A DNA stretch of 64,000 bases, taken from assembly GCF_024158745.1 (NCBI RefSeq), contig NZ_JAMZAW010000002.1, positions 372,001 to 436,000 on the forward strand, given 5' to 3'. Each line of letters begins with the position of its first letter. The stretch's first letter is position 1. This DNA is from Paenibacillus tyrphae (lineage in GTDB: Bacteria; Bacillota; Bacilli; Paenibacillales; NBRC-103111). The position numbers and the translations under genes were made by a program. Below are positions 51,541-59,922 of the stretch, piece after piece. A model generated the notes under the pieces. That model had not been told where the DNA came from, did not search any database, and saw nothing but the letters and a program-made list of their open reading frames with translations.

Positions 51541-52320
51541 TTGGCTATCAAAAGTGAAACGGAGCTGTACGCCCCCGTTAAAGCCTACTTGGAGCAGCTC
51601 GGTTACACGGTGCGCGGCGAGGTGCGTCATTGCGATCTGGTCGCCATCCGCGGAGAGGAGCCTCCGGTCATCGTCGAATTGAAAAAAAGCTTCTCGATCC
51701 CGCTCCTGCTGCAAGCGATCGACCGTCTGCGGATCAGCCGTTTCGTGTACGTCGCTTTCGAGCGGCCGGCCAAAGGACGTGCGCCACACGGCGCCAGTTG
51801 GCCGGAGCTCCGCAGACTGTGCGGCATGCTCGGCATCGGCATGATCGTCGTGCAATTCTATAAAACGCGCAAGCCTCGGGTCGAGGTCGAATGTCATCCG
51901 CCGGACGGGTCCGGGCTCGCCATGCCGCTCAAAATGCCCAGGCATAACAAATATGCGGCCGGCAAGCTGATGCAGGAATTCCAGGAACGCCGGGCCGATT
52001 ATAACGTTGGCGGCAGCACCAAGCAAAAGCTCGTCACCGCTTACCGCGAAAAGTCGCTTCATCTCGCGGCGCTGCTGCGTACCCATGGCCCCATGAGCCC
52101 TAAACAGTTACGCGATCTGACAGGCAATGCACAGGCTGCAGGCATGCTTCAGAAGAACGTATATCTGTGGTTCGAACGCGTAGCCCGCGGCGTATACAAG
52201 CTCACCCCGCAGGGAGAAGCGGAGCTGCAAACTTTTGCTCATGTCGTAGAGGCTTACTTGCCGGCCGCGGCGGCGGATAGCGCCGCGGCACCGCAAGTCC
52301 CTGTCCTGCAAAATGCATAA
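51541..52320 (+). CDS. DUF2161 protein with PD-(D/E)XK nuclease-like fold
   Basis: A 259-residue protein. The N-terminal part has ETELYAPVKAYLEQLGYTVRGEV, then HCDLVAI and VIVELKKS, the Asp ... Glu-x-Lys arrangement of PD-(D/E)XK nucleases, and a later RRLCGMLGIGMIVVQF segment. The C-terminus has a winged-helix-like part (LLRTHGPMSPKQLRDLTG). This matches the DUF2161 family. It starts at TTG 51541 with AAAGGAGG nine bases upstream. Its role is unknown; restriction or repair is possible. Confidence 0.8.
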   Translation: MAIKSETELYAPVKAYLEQLGYTVRGEVRHCDLVAIRGEEPPVIVELKKSFSIPLLLQAIDRLRISRFVYVAFERPAKGRAPHGASWPELRRLCGMLGIGMIVVQFYKTRKPRVEVECHPPDGSGLAMPLKMPRHNKYAAGKLMQEFQERRADYNVGGSTKQKLVTAYREKSLHLAALLRTHGPMSPKQLRDLTGNAQAAGMLQKNVYLWFERVARGVYKLTPQGEAELQTFAHVVEAYLPAAAADSAAAPQVPVLQNA

Positions 52321-52380
52321 ATCGTTCGGGCAGCGGGTATGTATAGAGTGATAGACTACCGTGCAGAAAGGACGTGCGCT

Positions 52381-53151
52381 ATGAAACCGTTCGTTCGGGC
52401 TCTCTTCGCGTTATGTCTTGCTATGCTTGCGTCGACATTGTCACTCTTCCCCCCTGCCCTCCCGCCGTCTGCGCAGGCCGCTTCTTCCATTCGCATCCCC
52501 GTGCTCAACTACCACAGCATTACCGTCGATCCCGGCAACCGGGCGACCATCGCCCCGGACAAATTCGAAGAGCAGATGCGCTACTTGGCTGACGAAAGCT
52601 ACACGACGCTCACGCTTCAGCAATTCACCGATATCCTCGAAGGCAAAGAAAAATCGCCGGAAAAACCGATCCTGCTCACGTTTGACGACGGCTATGCGGA
52701 CAACTACGAACACGCTTATCCGCTGCTCAAAAAGTTGAAATTCAACGCGACATTATTTATGGTTCCTGGGTTTGTAGGTGACGGTTATTATTTGGATTGG
52801 GAGCAGGTCAAAGCGATGAAAGAGGCCGGTTGGGACATTCAGCCTCACAGCATGAGCCACCCGCATTTACCGAAGCTGAATGCCAAGAAACAAGCGTACG
52901 AAATTACTGAGTCCAGGCGGCTGATCGAGGAACAGTTCGGCACGACGGCCGATATTTTTTGTTATCCGTATGGCGAGTCCAACCGGACGACCTTGAATAT
53001 TTTAAAAGAGAATAAATTCCGGTATGCGTTCACCATTGATCAGGGGTGGGCTTCGTCCGATCAGGACCCGCTCAAGCTGAAACGGCTGTTCGTCAACGGA
53101 GAAGCATCGATGAAAGCCTGGAAACGACTGCTGGAGCCGCCCAAATCTTGA
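52381..53151 (+). CDS. Secreted polysaccharide deacetylase
   Basis: A 256-residue exported protein. A signal peptide (1-34, ending AQA) is followed by a NodB-type domain: VLNYHSI, LTFDDGYADN (metal-binding Asp pair and catalytic base), HSMSHPHL (metal-binding His pair) and FCYPYGESN. It removes acetyl groups from peptidoglycan or other wall glycans. I chose the ATG at 52381, with AAAGGA close upstream. It lies on the same strand as the DUF2161 gene and ends at a strong terminator. Confidence 0.9.
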   Translation: MKPFVRALFALCLAMLASTLSLFPPALPPSAQAASSIRIPVLNYHSITVDPGNRATIAPDKFEEQMRYLADESYTTLTLQQFTDILEGKEKSPEKPILLTFDDGYADNYEHAYPLLKKLKFNATLFMVPGFVGDGYYLDWEQVKAMKEAGWDIQPHSMSHPHLPKLNAKKQAYEITESRRLIEEQFGTTADIFCYPYGESNRTTLNILKENKFRYAFTIDQGWASSDQDPLKLKRLFVNGEASMKAWKRLLEPPKS

Positions 53152-53178
53152 CTTCCCCTTCCGTCGGGGAAAAAACGC

Positions 53179-53223
53179 AAAGGACCAAAGCGATCCTCTG
53201 AACGGAGACGGCTTTGGTCCTTT
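53179..53223. terminator. Bidirectional intrinsic terminator
   Basis: Perfect 13-bp arms AAAGGACCAAAGC (53179-53191) and GCTTTGGTCCTTT (53211-53223), A- and T-rich on both outer sides. It serves the deacetylase gene and the convergent flavoprotein gene. Confidence 0.9.
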
Positions 53224-53239
53224 TAACCTGCGGTGCAAC

Positions 53240-54163
53240 TTAAACGAAGACCGCGGTATTCGTTTTCCTCTTCAAAAGCTCTTTATGAATCCAAATCGCC
53301 GCCTGCGAGCCCTCGCCCATCGCGATCGTGACCTGTTCCGAATGCACCCCGATATCTCCGGCCGCCCAGACGCCGGGAACGTTCGTCATCTTGGTGCGCG
53401 GATCGGTGACGATATGACGGTTCTCTAGCCGCTCGATGCCAAGCGACGCCATCCATCCGGTATGCACTTGGTTGCCGCCGAAAGCGATAAAGCCGCGCTC
53501 TCCCTCGATCGTCCGGCCATCCGACAAGCGTACGCCGTCGAACCGGGCGTCCTGACCCCCGAGCACCTCGGCGATTTCCGCTTCAACATGCGGTATGCCC
53601 GCTTCCATCAGCTTGTCCGCATAGCCGCTGCCCACGGCTTGCCGTTCGTGATTAACGTAAACGATCCGATCGGTCCAATAGCGCAGGGCAAGCGCCATTC
53701 CCGCTCCCGTATCGCCCGATCCCATCACAACGGTCCGCTTCCCGGCAACCTCGTATCCGTCACAGTCGGGACACACGTACACGCTGATCCCAAGGCGTTC
53801 TTCCAGCCCGGGTAGAGGCGGGAAGCGATCCAGTACGCCGGTCGCCGCAAGCAGCGTCTCGGTGTGGACGGCTCCACCCCCATCGGCAAGCGCGATCTGA
53901 AAGCCGCGGCCGTTCCTTGCCGCCGCCACCGCCTCGTCGCGGCGAAATTCCACACCGAGCCGTTCGGCATGCTGCCGTCCGAGATGGCGGAGCTCTTGGC
54001 CGGATACGCCATCGGGCCAACCGAGCACATTGTGGTAGCTGCGGCATAGCGTTGAACGCCCTCGCCCTTTGTCGATCACCAGCACGCGATGCCGATACCG
54101 TCCAAGCTGAATGGCCGCCTGCAAACCGGCGATGCCCCCTCCGACGACGATGCAATCGTACAT
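53240..54163 (-). CDS. Thioredoxin-reductase-like flavoprotein
   Basis: A 307-residue FAD/NAD(P)-binding protein with the N-terminal dinucleotide motif CIVVGGGIAGLQAAIQLG, the redox motif CPDCDGYE (CxxC, about 135-140), a second Rossmann motif VVMGSGDTGAGMALAL, and the terminal GVWAAGDIGVHSEQVTIAMGEGSQAA. It is in the TrxB-like group, but the active site CPDC differs from the usual CATC, so the partner may not be thioredoxin. I chose the ATG at 54163 (AAGGGG upstream). Confidence 0.88.
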   Translation of the reverse strand: MYDCIVVGGGIAGLQAAIQLGRYRHRVLVIDKGRGRSTLCRSYHNVLGWPDGVSGQELRHLGRQHAERLGVEFRRDEAVAAARNGRGFQIALADGGGAVHTETLLAATGVLDRFPPLPGLEERLGISVYVCPDCDGYEVAGKRTVVMGSGDTGAGMALALRYWTDRIVYVNHERQAVGSGYADKLMEAGIPHVEAEIAEVLGGQDARFDGVRLSDGRTIEGERGFIAFGGNQVHTGWMASLGIERLENRHIVTDPRTKMTNVPGVWAAGDIGVHSEQVTIAMGEGSQAAIWIHKELLKRKTNTAVFV

Positions 54164-54247
54164 GATATACGCCCCTTCGTTATTCGTTAACGTTAGCATC
54201 CCCCCATAGTCCTTGTTTCCATTCCATCCGTTTCCTAAGCAGTACGG

Positions 54248-54278
54248 AAAAAAGCTTCCTCTTCAATCAAGAGGAAGC
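54248..54278 (-). terminator. Intrinsic terminator downstream of the copy-B repeat
   Basis: Minus-strand stem GCTTCCTCTT-GATT-GAAGAGGAAGC (54254-54278) followed by six Ts (54248-54253). Its 5' arm is an exact copy of the last bases of the MFS gene, so this was probably the MFS terminator before the repeat came in. Confidence 0.88.
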
Positions 54279-54518
54279 CAAAATGTTGAGAAAGCGGTCA
54301 AATGGAATTATAGAGGTTACGAGGGGGTGGGGTATCCACTTCCGACCACTGTTGTCATCGGGAAATTTTGATTGGAAGCCGCTTAACAGCGGACATTTCC
54401 CGAAGACAAAGGCGGCCGCTATCGCTTCTCCAGTGGATACCCCACCTTCGTTTGCATCTCAATTTTTGTAAAACCCCACTTTCTCAACAGCCTAACTCTC
54501 TCCAAATCAAGAGGAAGC
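54265..54518. repeat. Structured intergenic repeat, copy B, with 14-bp flanking direct repeat
   Basis: The 204-bp core is 54286-54489, with perfect 11-bp terminal inverted repeats TGTTGAGAAAG (54284-54294) and CTTTCTCAACA (54479-54489). AATCAAGAGGAAGC occurs on both sides (54265-54278 and 54505-54518), consistent with target duplication. Nested stems match copy A with compensatory changes: GGGGTATCCACT/AGTGGATACCCC (54329-54340 with 54432-54443) and TCGGGAAAT/ATTTCCCGA (54358-54366 with 54395-54403). No ORF is inside. Confidence 0.88.
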
Positions 54519-55838
54519 TTTCATATCGGTACGGGAGCCGCTCTCCGAGCCGGGACTGCGCACCGCCGGGGCCTCGCCCAAAGGCGGCTCTTCATCCGCA
54601 CGTCGGCTCAGCAGCCAGACAAGCCCAATTTGCAGCACGGCCGTTGCCGCCAGCACCCAGGGAAGCACCTCGCTGCCTGCGGTGCTTGTAAGCCAGACAA
54701 GCAGGCCGATCGATGCGACGCGTCCCCCGTTCAAGAACGTTTCGCGCATCACGACCGATTCGACGCGAAGCTGGCCCTTGAGCGGCAGCACGCCGATCAG
54801 GCGGTAATAATACGAAGTAATCGTGTTCCCCTGCAGCGGTGAGCAGATGGAATAAATGATCATAAAAGCGATTACGGTGCCCAGCGTCAGTTTCCACAAA
54901 ATGAACGCCGTGCCGATCACGAACCCTATGGTCGAGATGAACATAAAGGCCCTCGCCTTGGATTCGCTGCCGTAACGGGAAATGAACATCCCCGTGCCGA
55001 TGCCGAGACTGGCGTATAGTACTCCCAAGTAACCGACCAAATCTTCCCGGCCGACGATCTGAAAAAGCAAAATATTCGGCAAAAACAGCATCAGCCCCTG
55101 AAACAGACCCATAACCAAAAAGGCGATTAGCGAATAGGTCCAATCCCGGTTTTTGCGCATCAGCAGGCCGACATATTTCAAATAATACGCTTTATGGTGC
55201 GAAGCTTTCATCGGAATCTTGAAGCTGCCGAGCGCCGCCAGCAAAAACATGAGGAACGAGATGCCGAAAACGATCGTATAGCCCTGCAAACCCTCGAACT
55301 GCCGAATGAGAAATCCGGCCAAGGCCGGTCCGATCAGCCCGCCCAGCGTAAACGTTATCATATTGATCGCGAGAAAACGGATACGGTTGCGATCCGTCGT
55401 AACATCATACATCAAGGTCAGATAACCTACCCAGTAAAACGAACTCGCGATGCCGTTCAGCACCGCAAAAAGCACATAATATCGAGCCACCAGCTCCCCG
55501 GAGAAAACAACGGACAAATAAAACAGCGCAATCATCACAATGCCCAGCCGATACGTAACCATGCGGTCCTTTCGCTTGATCATCCAGCCGCCGAGCGCGA
55601 ATGCCAGCGGCGCCACCGCATAGTTAATTGCGAAGTACGCTCCGTTAATTTCGAGGCTGTGGGTCAGCCGCCACAAGTACAGCGTCAAAAAGACGCCCGA
55701 CATCGAAGCTCCGAACTGAAAGCAAAAATGAATAAAGAGCGAAGCGACGGCCTCGGCCGACAGCCTCTTTTCTTCCGGCACCGCCGTCTTCCGCGACTCC
55801 GCCCAATGCCTGACCGCTTCTCCGAGTCGTAACCCCAT
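54507..55838 (-). CDS. MFS-family transporter
   Basis: A 443-residue permease with twelve hydrophobic segments, a central loop near 195-205 and motifs such as KRKDRMVTYRLGIVMIA and GVLYASLGIGTGMFISRYGSESKARA. The C-terminal tail is polar and ends in the bases that also form the downstream terminator arm. I prefer the ATG at 55838, since GGAGAGG lies upstream; a TTG at 55865 extends it by nine residues. The substrate is unknown. Confidence 0.82.
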   Translation of the reverse strand: MGLRLGEAVRHWAESRKTAVPEEKRLSAEAVASLFIHFCFQFGASMSGVFLTLYLWRLTHSLEINGAYFAINYAVAPLAFALGGWMIKRKDRMVTYRLGIVMIALFYLSVVFSGELVARYYVLFAVLNGIASSFYWVGYLTLMYDVTTDRNRIRFLAINMITFTLGGLIGPALAGFLIRQFEGLQGYTIVFGISFLMFLLAALGSFKIPMKASHHKAYYLKYVGLLMRKNRDWTYSLIAFLVMGLFQGLMLFLPNILLFQIVGREDLVGYLGVLYASLGIGTGMFISRYGSESKARAFMFISTIGFVIGTAFILWKLTLGTVIAFMIIYSICSPLQGNTITSYYYRLIGVLPLKGQLRVESVVMRETFLNGGRVASIGLLVWLTSTAGSEVLPWVLAATAVLQIGLVWLLSRRADEEPPLGEAPAVRSPGSESGSRTDMKASS

Positions 55839-56078
55839 CCGAGCCTGGACCGCCTCTCCCGGCAAACAGGAGGCACCCCTGCCCTCCGTTCGCTCAACAT
55901 CGATTTTACGACCATTGTATCAGCGGGGACTGCCGTTTGTGAAACCGCAAACAAGCGCAATTGCAAGCGTATCCGGTCATTTTTCGCCAGCAGCGGGATG
56001 AGGCCCCGGTCAACCTCCCGTTATTAGCCGTTTCCCCGTCCCTTGTCGGTTTGATGCACCGCTGTACCAGCCGCCGGT

Positions 56079-56768
56079 TTAATCGAACCGAATGCCAAAT
56101 CGCTCTGCTATGCCTTGCTTTCCTTCCTGCGTGATTCGCACGGCCCTGCTTTGCTCCTCCCGATGAAACCAATCCATCGCAAACATCCGCTCGGTTAGCC
56201 CTTGCCCGAGTGCGCCGGCCAAATGATGCTCGCGCTCCGTCCAATCGAGACAGCAGCGGGAGAAAGCCCGCCGCTTCTTGCGCAACTGCGGCAAGTCCAA
56301 ACCGAAATCCGAAAAAAAACGTTCGCCGGAAGCCGTAACGTGAAGCTGCAGCCCGTCTTTCTGCAAATGCCCTTCCCTTTGCAGCGATTCCGCAATGCGT
56401 ACCGCAGCTTCCCCTGCCAAATGGTCGTAGCACATCCGGGCGTGACGCAGCTTTTTCATTTGGTCCGATTGCCGTAACGAGACGACAGGCGCCGGCCCGG
56501 CAAACGAAAGCAGCTGCTCGATCATTTCCGCATCGCTCGCCTGCGCAATCCGGTAATACCGGTGCCGGCCGTGCTTTTCTACCGTTACCATTCCGATCTC
56601 GGCCATCTTGGCCAGATGAAAGCTGGCGGTTTGCGGCGTGATTCCCGCTGCGGCTGCCAAATCCCCGGCCGGATGGCAGCGGCCGTCCAGCAGATGCAGC
56701 AGGATGGCCGCCCGGGACGGGTCGCTAATTAGCGAAGCGATGGATGATACATTCCGATTCAGGTTCAT
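56079..56768 (-). CDS. ArsR-type winged-helix transcriptional regulator
   Basis: A 229-residue regulator with an N-terminal ArsR-like winged helix (SLISDPSRAAILLHLLDGRCHPAGDLAAAAGITPQTASFHLAKMAEIGMVTVEKHGRHRYYRI) and a long C-terminal domain, both typical of the extended ArsR members. AAAAGGAGG precedes the ATG at 56768. It is divergent from the flavin reductase gene with 127 bases between start codons, so it may control that gene; no metal-binding Cys cluster is obvious. Confidence 0.87.
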   Translation of the reverse strand: MNLNRNVSSIASLISDPSRAAILLHLLDGRCHPAGDLAAAAGITPQTASFHLAKMAEIGMVTVEKHGRHRYYRIAQASDAEMIEQLLSFAGPAPVVSLRQSDQMKKLRHARMCYDHLAGEAAVRIAESLQREGHLQKDGLQLHVTASGERFFSDFGLDLPQLRKKRRAFSRCCLDWTEREHHLAGALGQGLTERMFAMDWFHREEQSRAVRITQEGKQGIAERFGIRFD

Positions 56769-56895
56769 CGTAGTCCTCCTTTTCATTGCATTCCACATTT
56801 CGATGATAATGGAAACGTCTATGAATTACAATGAGCTGGGAACAGTTATCCTGAATTTCCTATCGGACTATGACAACCATCGGAGGTAATAAAGC

Positions 56896-57528
56896 ATGAA
56901 CACAAAAGCATCCCCTGCGGAAGCAAGCCATTTGAACATTCAGCCTAAAATTTTATACTACGGCATGCCCGTTATTCTCGCTACGACGCTGAACGAAGAC
57001 GGTACGACCAACATCAGCCCCCTTTCCTCGTCTTGGGCGCTCGGACGTTATCTGGTGCTCGGCATGGGCTTCGGCGGCCAAGGCATCGACAACCTGCGGC
57101 AGACGCCGGAGCTGGTCGTCAACGTTCCCGACGCCGCCATGTGGCAGCAGGTCGAAAAGCTGGGCCCGCTCACCGGAAAACATCCGGTGCCGGACTACAA
57201 AGCGCAGATGGGCTACCGCTACGAGCCGGATAAATTCACCGCCGCCGGGCTTACGCCGGCCGCTTCGCTGTCCGTTAAACCGCAGCGAATCGCGGAATGC
57301 CCGCTGCAAATCGAATGCACCGTCAAGAAGATCACATTCCCGGACTATACACCGATGTTTGCGATCGTTGAAACCGAAGCGGTGCAAATCCACGCTCACC
57401 CGGATATCGTGAAGAAGACGGGCAGCGATCATATCGATCCTTCCCGCTGGAACCCGCTGATCTACAACTTCCGCCATTACTTCGGACTCGGTGATCGCCT
57501 GGGCAACAATTACCGCGCCGAAGTATAG
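56896..57528 (+). CDS. Flavin reductase-like protein
   Basis: A 210-residue protein of the flavin reductase/pyridoxamine-oxidase-like split-barrel family: VILATTLNEDGTTNISPLSSSWALG at the start, GMGFGGQGIDNLRQTPELVVNVPD, and a CPLQIECTVKKI strand. It probably binds FMN, often in flavin reduction or oxygen-linked monooxygenase systems. CGGAGG is nine bases before the ATG. It is divergent from the ArsR-type gene. Confidence 0.85.
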   Translation: MNTKASPAEASHLNIQPKILYYGMPVILATTLNEDGTTNISPLSSSWALGRYLVLGMGFGGQGIDNLRQTPELVVNVPDAAMWQQVEKLGPLTGKHPVPDYKAQMGYRYEPDKFTAAGLTPAASLSVKPQRIAECPLQIECTVKKITFPDYTPMFAIVETEAVQIHAHPDIVKKTGSDHIDPSRWNPLIYNFRHYFGLGDRLGNNYRAEV

Positions 57529-57584
57529 CGGCCAAGCTGCGAAAGCCGCGCAAGCTGACATTTGAAAGACTTTCCGAAGCATGC

Positions 57585-57629
57585 AAAAAAATCAAGGCAC
57601 CACCCGCCAGGGCAGATGCCTTGATTTTT
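57585..57629. terminator. Bidirectional intrinsic terminator
   Basis: Arms AAATCAAGGCA (57589-57599) and TGCCTTGATTT (57617-57627) with outer A- and T-runs, between the flavin reductase gene and the convergent binding-protein gene. Confidence 0.9.
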
Positions 57630-57639
57630 CAAAACCATC

Positions 57640-58944
57640 TTATTTCTTCAGGCTTTCCCAAGTTTGCTGGAATTCCGTCAGCATTTGCTCTTTCGTTTTT
57701 TGCTTCGCGACATACGCCTGCATCGTGGAAGCAAACTTTTTGCTGGATGCTTCGCCGCCAGGGAATTTAAACCAGTTCCAGCTCAACGTTTTGTTTTCTT
57801 TGCTGTATTTCATCAGATCGGCAGCCAGAGGTCCGAGAATCTTCTCGTCGCCTTGGATGTTGGTGAACGCCGGGATGAACTTGAATTCTTCCACCATGTA
57901 CTTTTTGCCCATATCCGAAGTCACGAGCCAGTTCAGGAACTTTTTCGCTTCTTCTTTGTTCGGGGAATTTTTATTGATTACCCAGTTGTTCGGCACGCCG
58001 ACCGGCAGCTTGTCGTTCGCTGCTGCATCGTCGGAAATCGGCATCGGCAGGAAGCCAACCTTCAGGTTCGGGTTCGTTTGCGTCAGTTGCAATTGCGTCC
58101 AGTTGCCCTGCTGCGTCATCGCCGCTTTGCCGGTAGCGAACTCGGTTACTTGCGTTTTATAGTCGGTTTGCAGCGGGTTCTTGTTGCCGTACTGGAGCTG
58201 CAGATCGAACAGCTTCACCCAGTTGTCGAACACCGGGTCGCCCGGAATTTTAGCCGTGCCTTTGTTCAGGCCGCCGATGAACGCGTTCGGGTCTTTCTGA
58301 TAAGCGAACGGCAGGTTCACGAAGTGGTTGCCGAGCACCCACCATTCGGCGTAGCCGTTCACGAACGGCGTAATGTTCTTGGCTTGCAGTTTCTTCGCCG
58401 CGTCTTCAAGCTGCGTCAACGTTTTCGGCAGCTCGGTGATGCCGGCTTGGGCAAACAAATCTTTGTTATACAGGAAGCCGTAGCCTTCCAGGTTAAGCGG
58501 TTGGCCGTACAGCTTGCCGTCCTTGGTCATCGGCTCTTTGGAAACCGGCACCAGATCTTTCACCCAAGGCTGGTCGGACAGGTCTTCCAAATGCTCGATC
58601 CACTTGTCCAAATCGGAGAAGCCGCCGTTGTTGAAAATGTCCGGTTTGTCCCCGGAGTTGAATTTCGCCATCAGCGCCGCGCCGTAGTCTGCGCCGCCGC
58701 CGACCGTATCGATTTGGATTTTGACGCCCGGGTTTTGCTTCTCGTATTCGGCTGCCAGCTTGGCAAGCGGTTCCGCAATTTCGACCTTGAATTGGAACAT
58801 TTTCAGCGTTACGGCTTTGCCTCCAGCGGCACCGCCTCCGGCGTTCGTTCCGCTTGGCGCTTCTTCTTTTTTCGCGCAGCCCGCGATGAGCGACATCAGC
58901 ATAACCGCTGCCATTCCGGCGCTCGCAACCTTGTTCATTTTCAT
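57640..58944 (-). CDS. Sugar ABC transporter substrate-binding lipoprotein
   Basis: A 434-residue lipoprotein with lipobox LIAGC (Cys23) and family-1 extracellular solute-binding protein features (PGVKIQIDTVGGGADYGAALMAKFNSGDKPDIF, KLYGQPLNLEGYGFLYNKDLF, FATGKAAMTQQGNWTQLQL, GVPNNWVINKNSPNKEEAKKFLNWL). It captures an oligosaccharide or glycan product for the two permeases upstream. I chose the ATG at 58944, where GGGAGG lies seven bases upstream; the in-frame start at 59025 has none. No ATPase gene is nearby, as is common for this family, which shares MsmX-type ATPases. Confidence 0.9.
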   Translation of the reverse strand: MKMNKVASAGMAAVMLMSLIAGCAKKEEAPSGTNAGGGAAGGKAVTLKMFQFKVEIAEPLAKLAAEYEKQNPGVKIQIDTVGGGADYGAALMAKFNSGDKPDIFNNGGFSDLDKWIEHLEDLSDQPWVKDLVPVSKEPMTKDGKLYGQPLNLEGYGFLYNKDLFAQAGITELPKTLTQLEDAAKKLQAKNITPFVNGYAEWWVLGNHFVNLPFAYQKDPNAFIGGLNKGTAKIPGDPVFDNWVKLFDLQLQYGNKNPLQTDYKTQVTEFATGKAAMTQQGNWTQLQLTQTNPNLKVGFLPMPISDDAAANDKLPVGVPNNWVINKNSPNKEEAKKFLNWLVTSDMGKKYMVEEFKFIPAFTNIQGDEKILGPLAADLMKYSKENKTLSWNWFKFPGGEASSKKFASTMQAYVAKQKTKEQMLTEFQQTWESLKK

Positions 58945-59056
58945 GATGTAACCTCCCTTATTTAATGCTGCTGTTTGTCTGTTCGTTTCATTTGTATTGT
59001 ATAAAATGCCCCGCCTTTCGAACACGTACTATATTGAACGAAAAGGTGGAACATTT

Positions 59057-59072
59057 TGAACAACCGCTTACA
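59057..59072. promoter_or_regulatory. Weak cre-like sequence
   Basis: The minus strand reads TGTAAGCGGTTGTTCA, with a good left half (TGTAAGCG) of the CcpA catabolite-repression site and a poor right half. It lies between the second permease gene and the binding-protein gene. Confidence 0.25.
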
Positions 59073-59085
59073 TTACCATTTGTTG

Positions 59086-59922
59086 TCAGCCTTTGACCGA
59101 TCCGGCCGTAATCCCTTCGATAATAAACCGCTGCATCGCCAGGAAGAAGGCGACGATCGGAATGACGCCGAGTACGAGCGCAGCAAGCGCCATATCCCAC
59201 TGCTTCGTATATTGGCCGAAGAACGAATACGTGGCCAACGGAATCGTCCGCAGGTCCGGACTGTTCAGCACGAGCAGCGGCAGCAGGAAGTCGTTCCAAA
59301 TCCACAAGCTGTTGAGCAGTATAATCGTGACGCTCATCGGCTTCAGCAGCGGAAAAATGATTTTCCAGAACACGCCGTAGGGGGTGCAGCCGTCCACGGT
59401 CGCGGATTCCTCGATTTCCCGGGGAATAGACTTGATGAATCCGTGATACAAGAACACGGTCATCGAAATCCCGAAGCCGAAGTAACAGAAGATCAGTCCG
59501 AGCTTGCTGTCCATCAAGCCGACCTCGCTTGCCACTTTGACGAGCGGGATCATGATCGATTGGAACGGAATAACCATCGCCGCCACGAAGGCGAGGAACA
59601 GCAGATTATTGAACTTCGACGGGAACCGCACCAGCCGGTAAGCAGCCATGGAACCGATCACCACAAGCCCAAGGTTACTGAAAACGGTAATGATCAGCGA
59701 GTTCGTAAATACTTTCGGAAATTTCATGATGCCCCATACTTTGACGTAGTTGTCGAAGTTGATCGATTTCGGCAAATTCGCCGAATTGACCAGCAGGTCT
59801 CCGAACGATTTCATCGAGTTGACGATTACGAAATAGAACGGCACGAGGAAAAGCAGGGCAAGCACAATGGCTAACAGCTCCAGGGCGAAGGTGCGCAGAT
59901 TATAGCTTTTGGACGCTCCCAT
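59086..59922 (-). CDS. ABC transporter permease, MalG/CUT1 type
   Basis: A 278-residue permease with six membrane segments and the EAA-like loop REIEESATVDGCTPYGVFWKIIFPLLKP (about 180-207) that contacts the ATPase. The end IIEGITAGSVKG is common in CUT1 carbohydrate permeases. Its start overlaps the stop of the upstream permease by one base, so they are translationally coupled. Confidence 0.93.
   Translation of the reverse strand: MGASKSYNLRTFALELLAIVLALLFLVPFYFVIVNSMKSFGDLLVNSANLPKSINFDNYVKVWGIMKFPKVFTNSLIITVFSNLGLVVIGSMAAYRLVRFPSKFNNLLFLAFVAAMVIPFQSIMIPLVKVASEVGLMDSKLGLIFCYFGFGISMTVFLYHGFIKSIPREIEESATVDGCTPYGVFWKIIFPLLKPMSVTIILLNSLWIWNDFLLPLLVLNSPDLRTIPLATYSFFGQYTKQWDMALAALVLGVIPIVAFFLAMQRFIIEGITAGSVKG

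Noticed and set aside
57664-58965. Long plus-strand ORF opposite the sugar-binding lipoprotein
   Set aside because: It has no domain and an Arg/Phe/His-rich composition, while the minus strand has a lipobox and family features.
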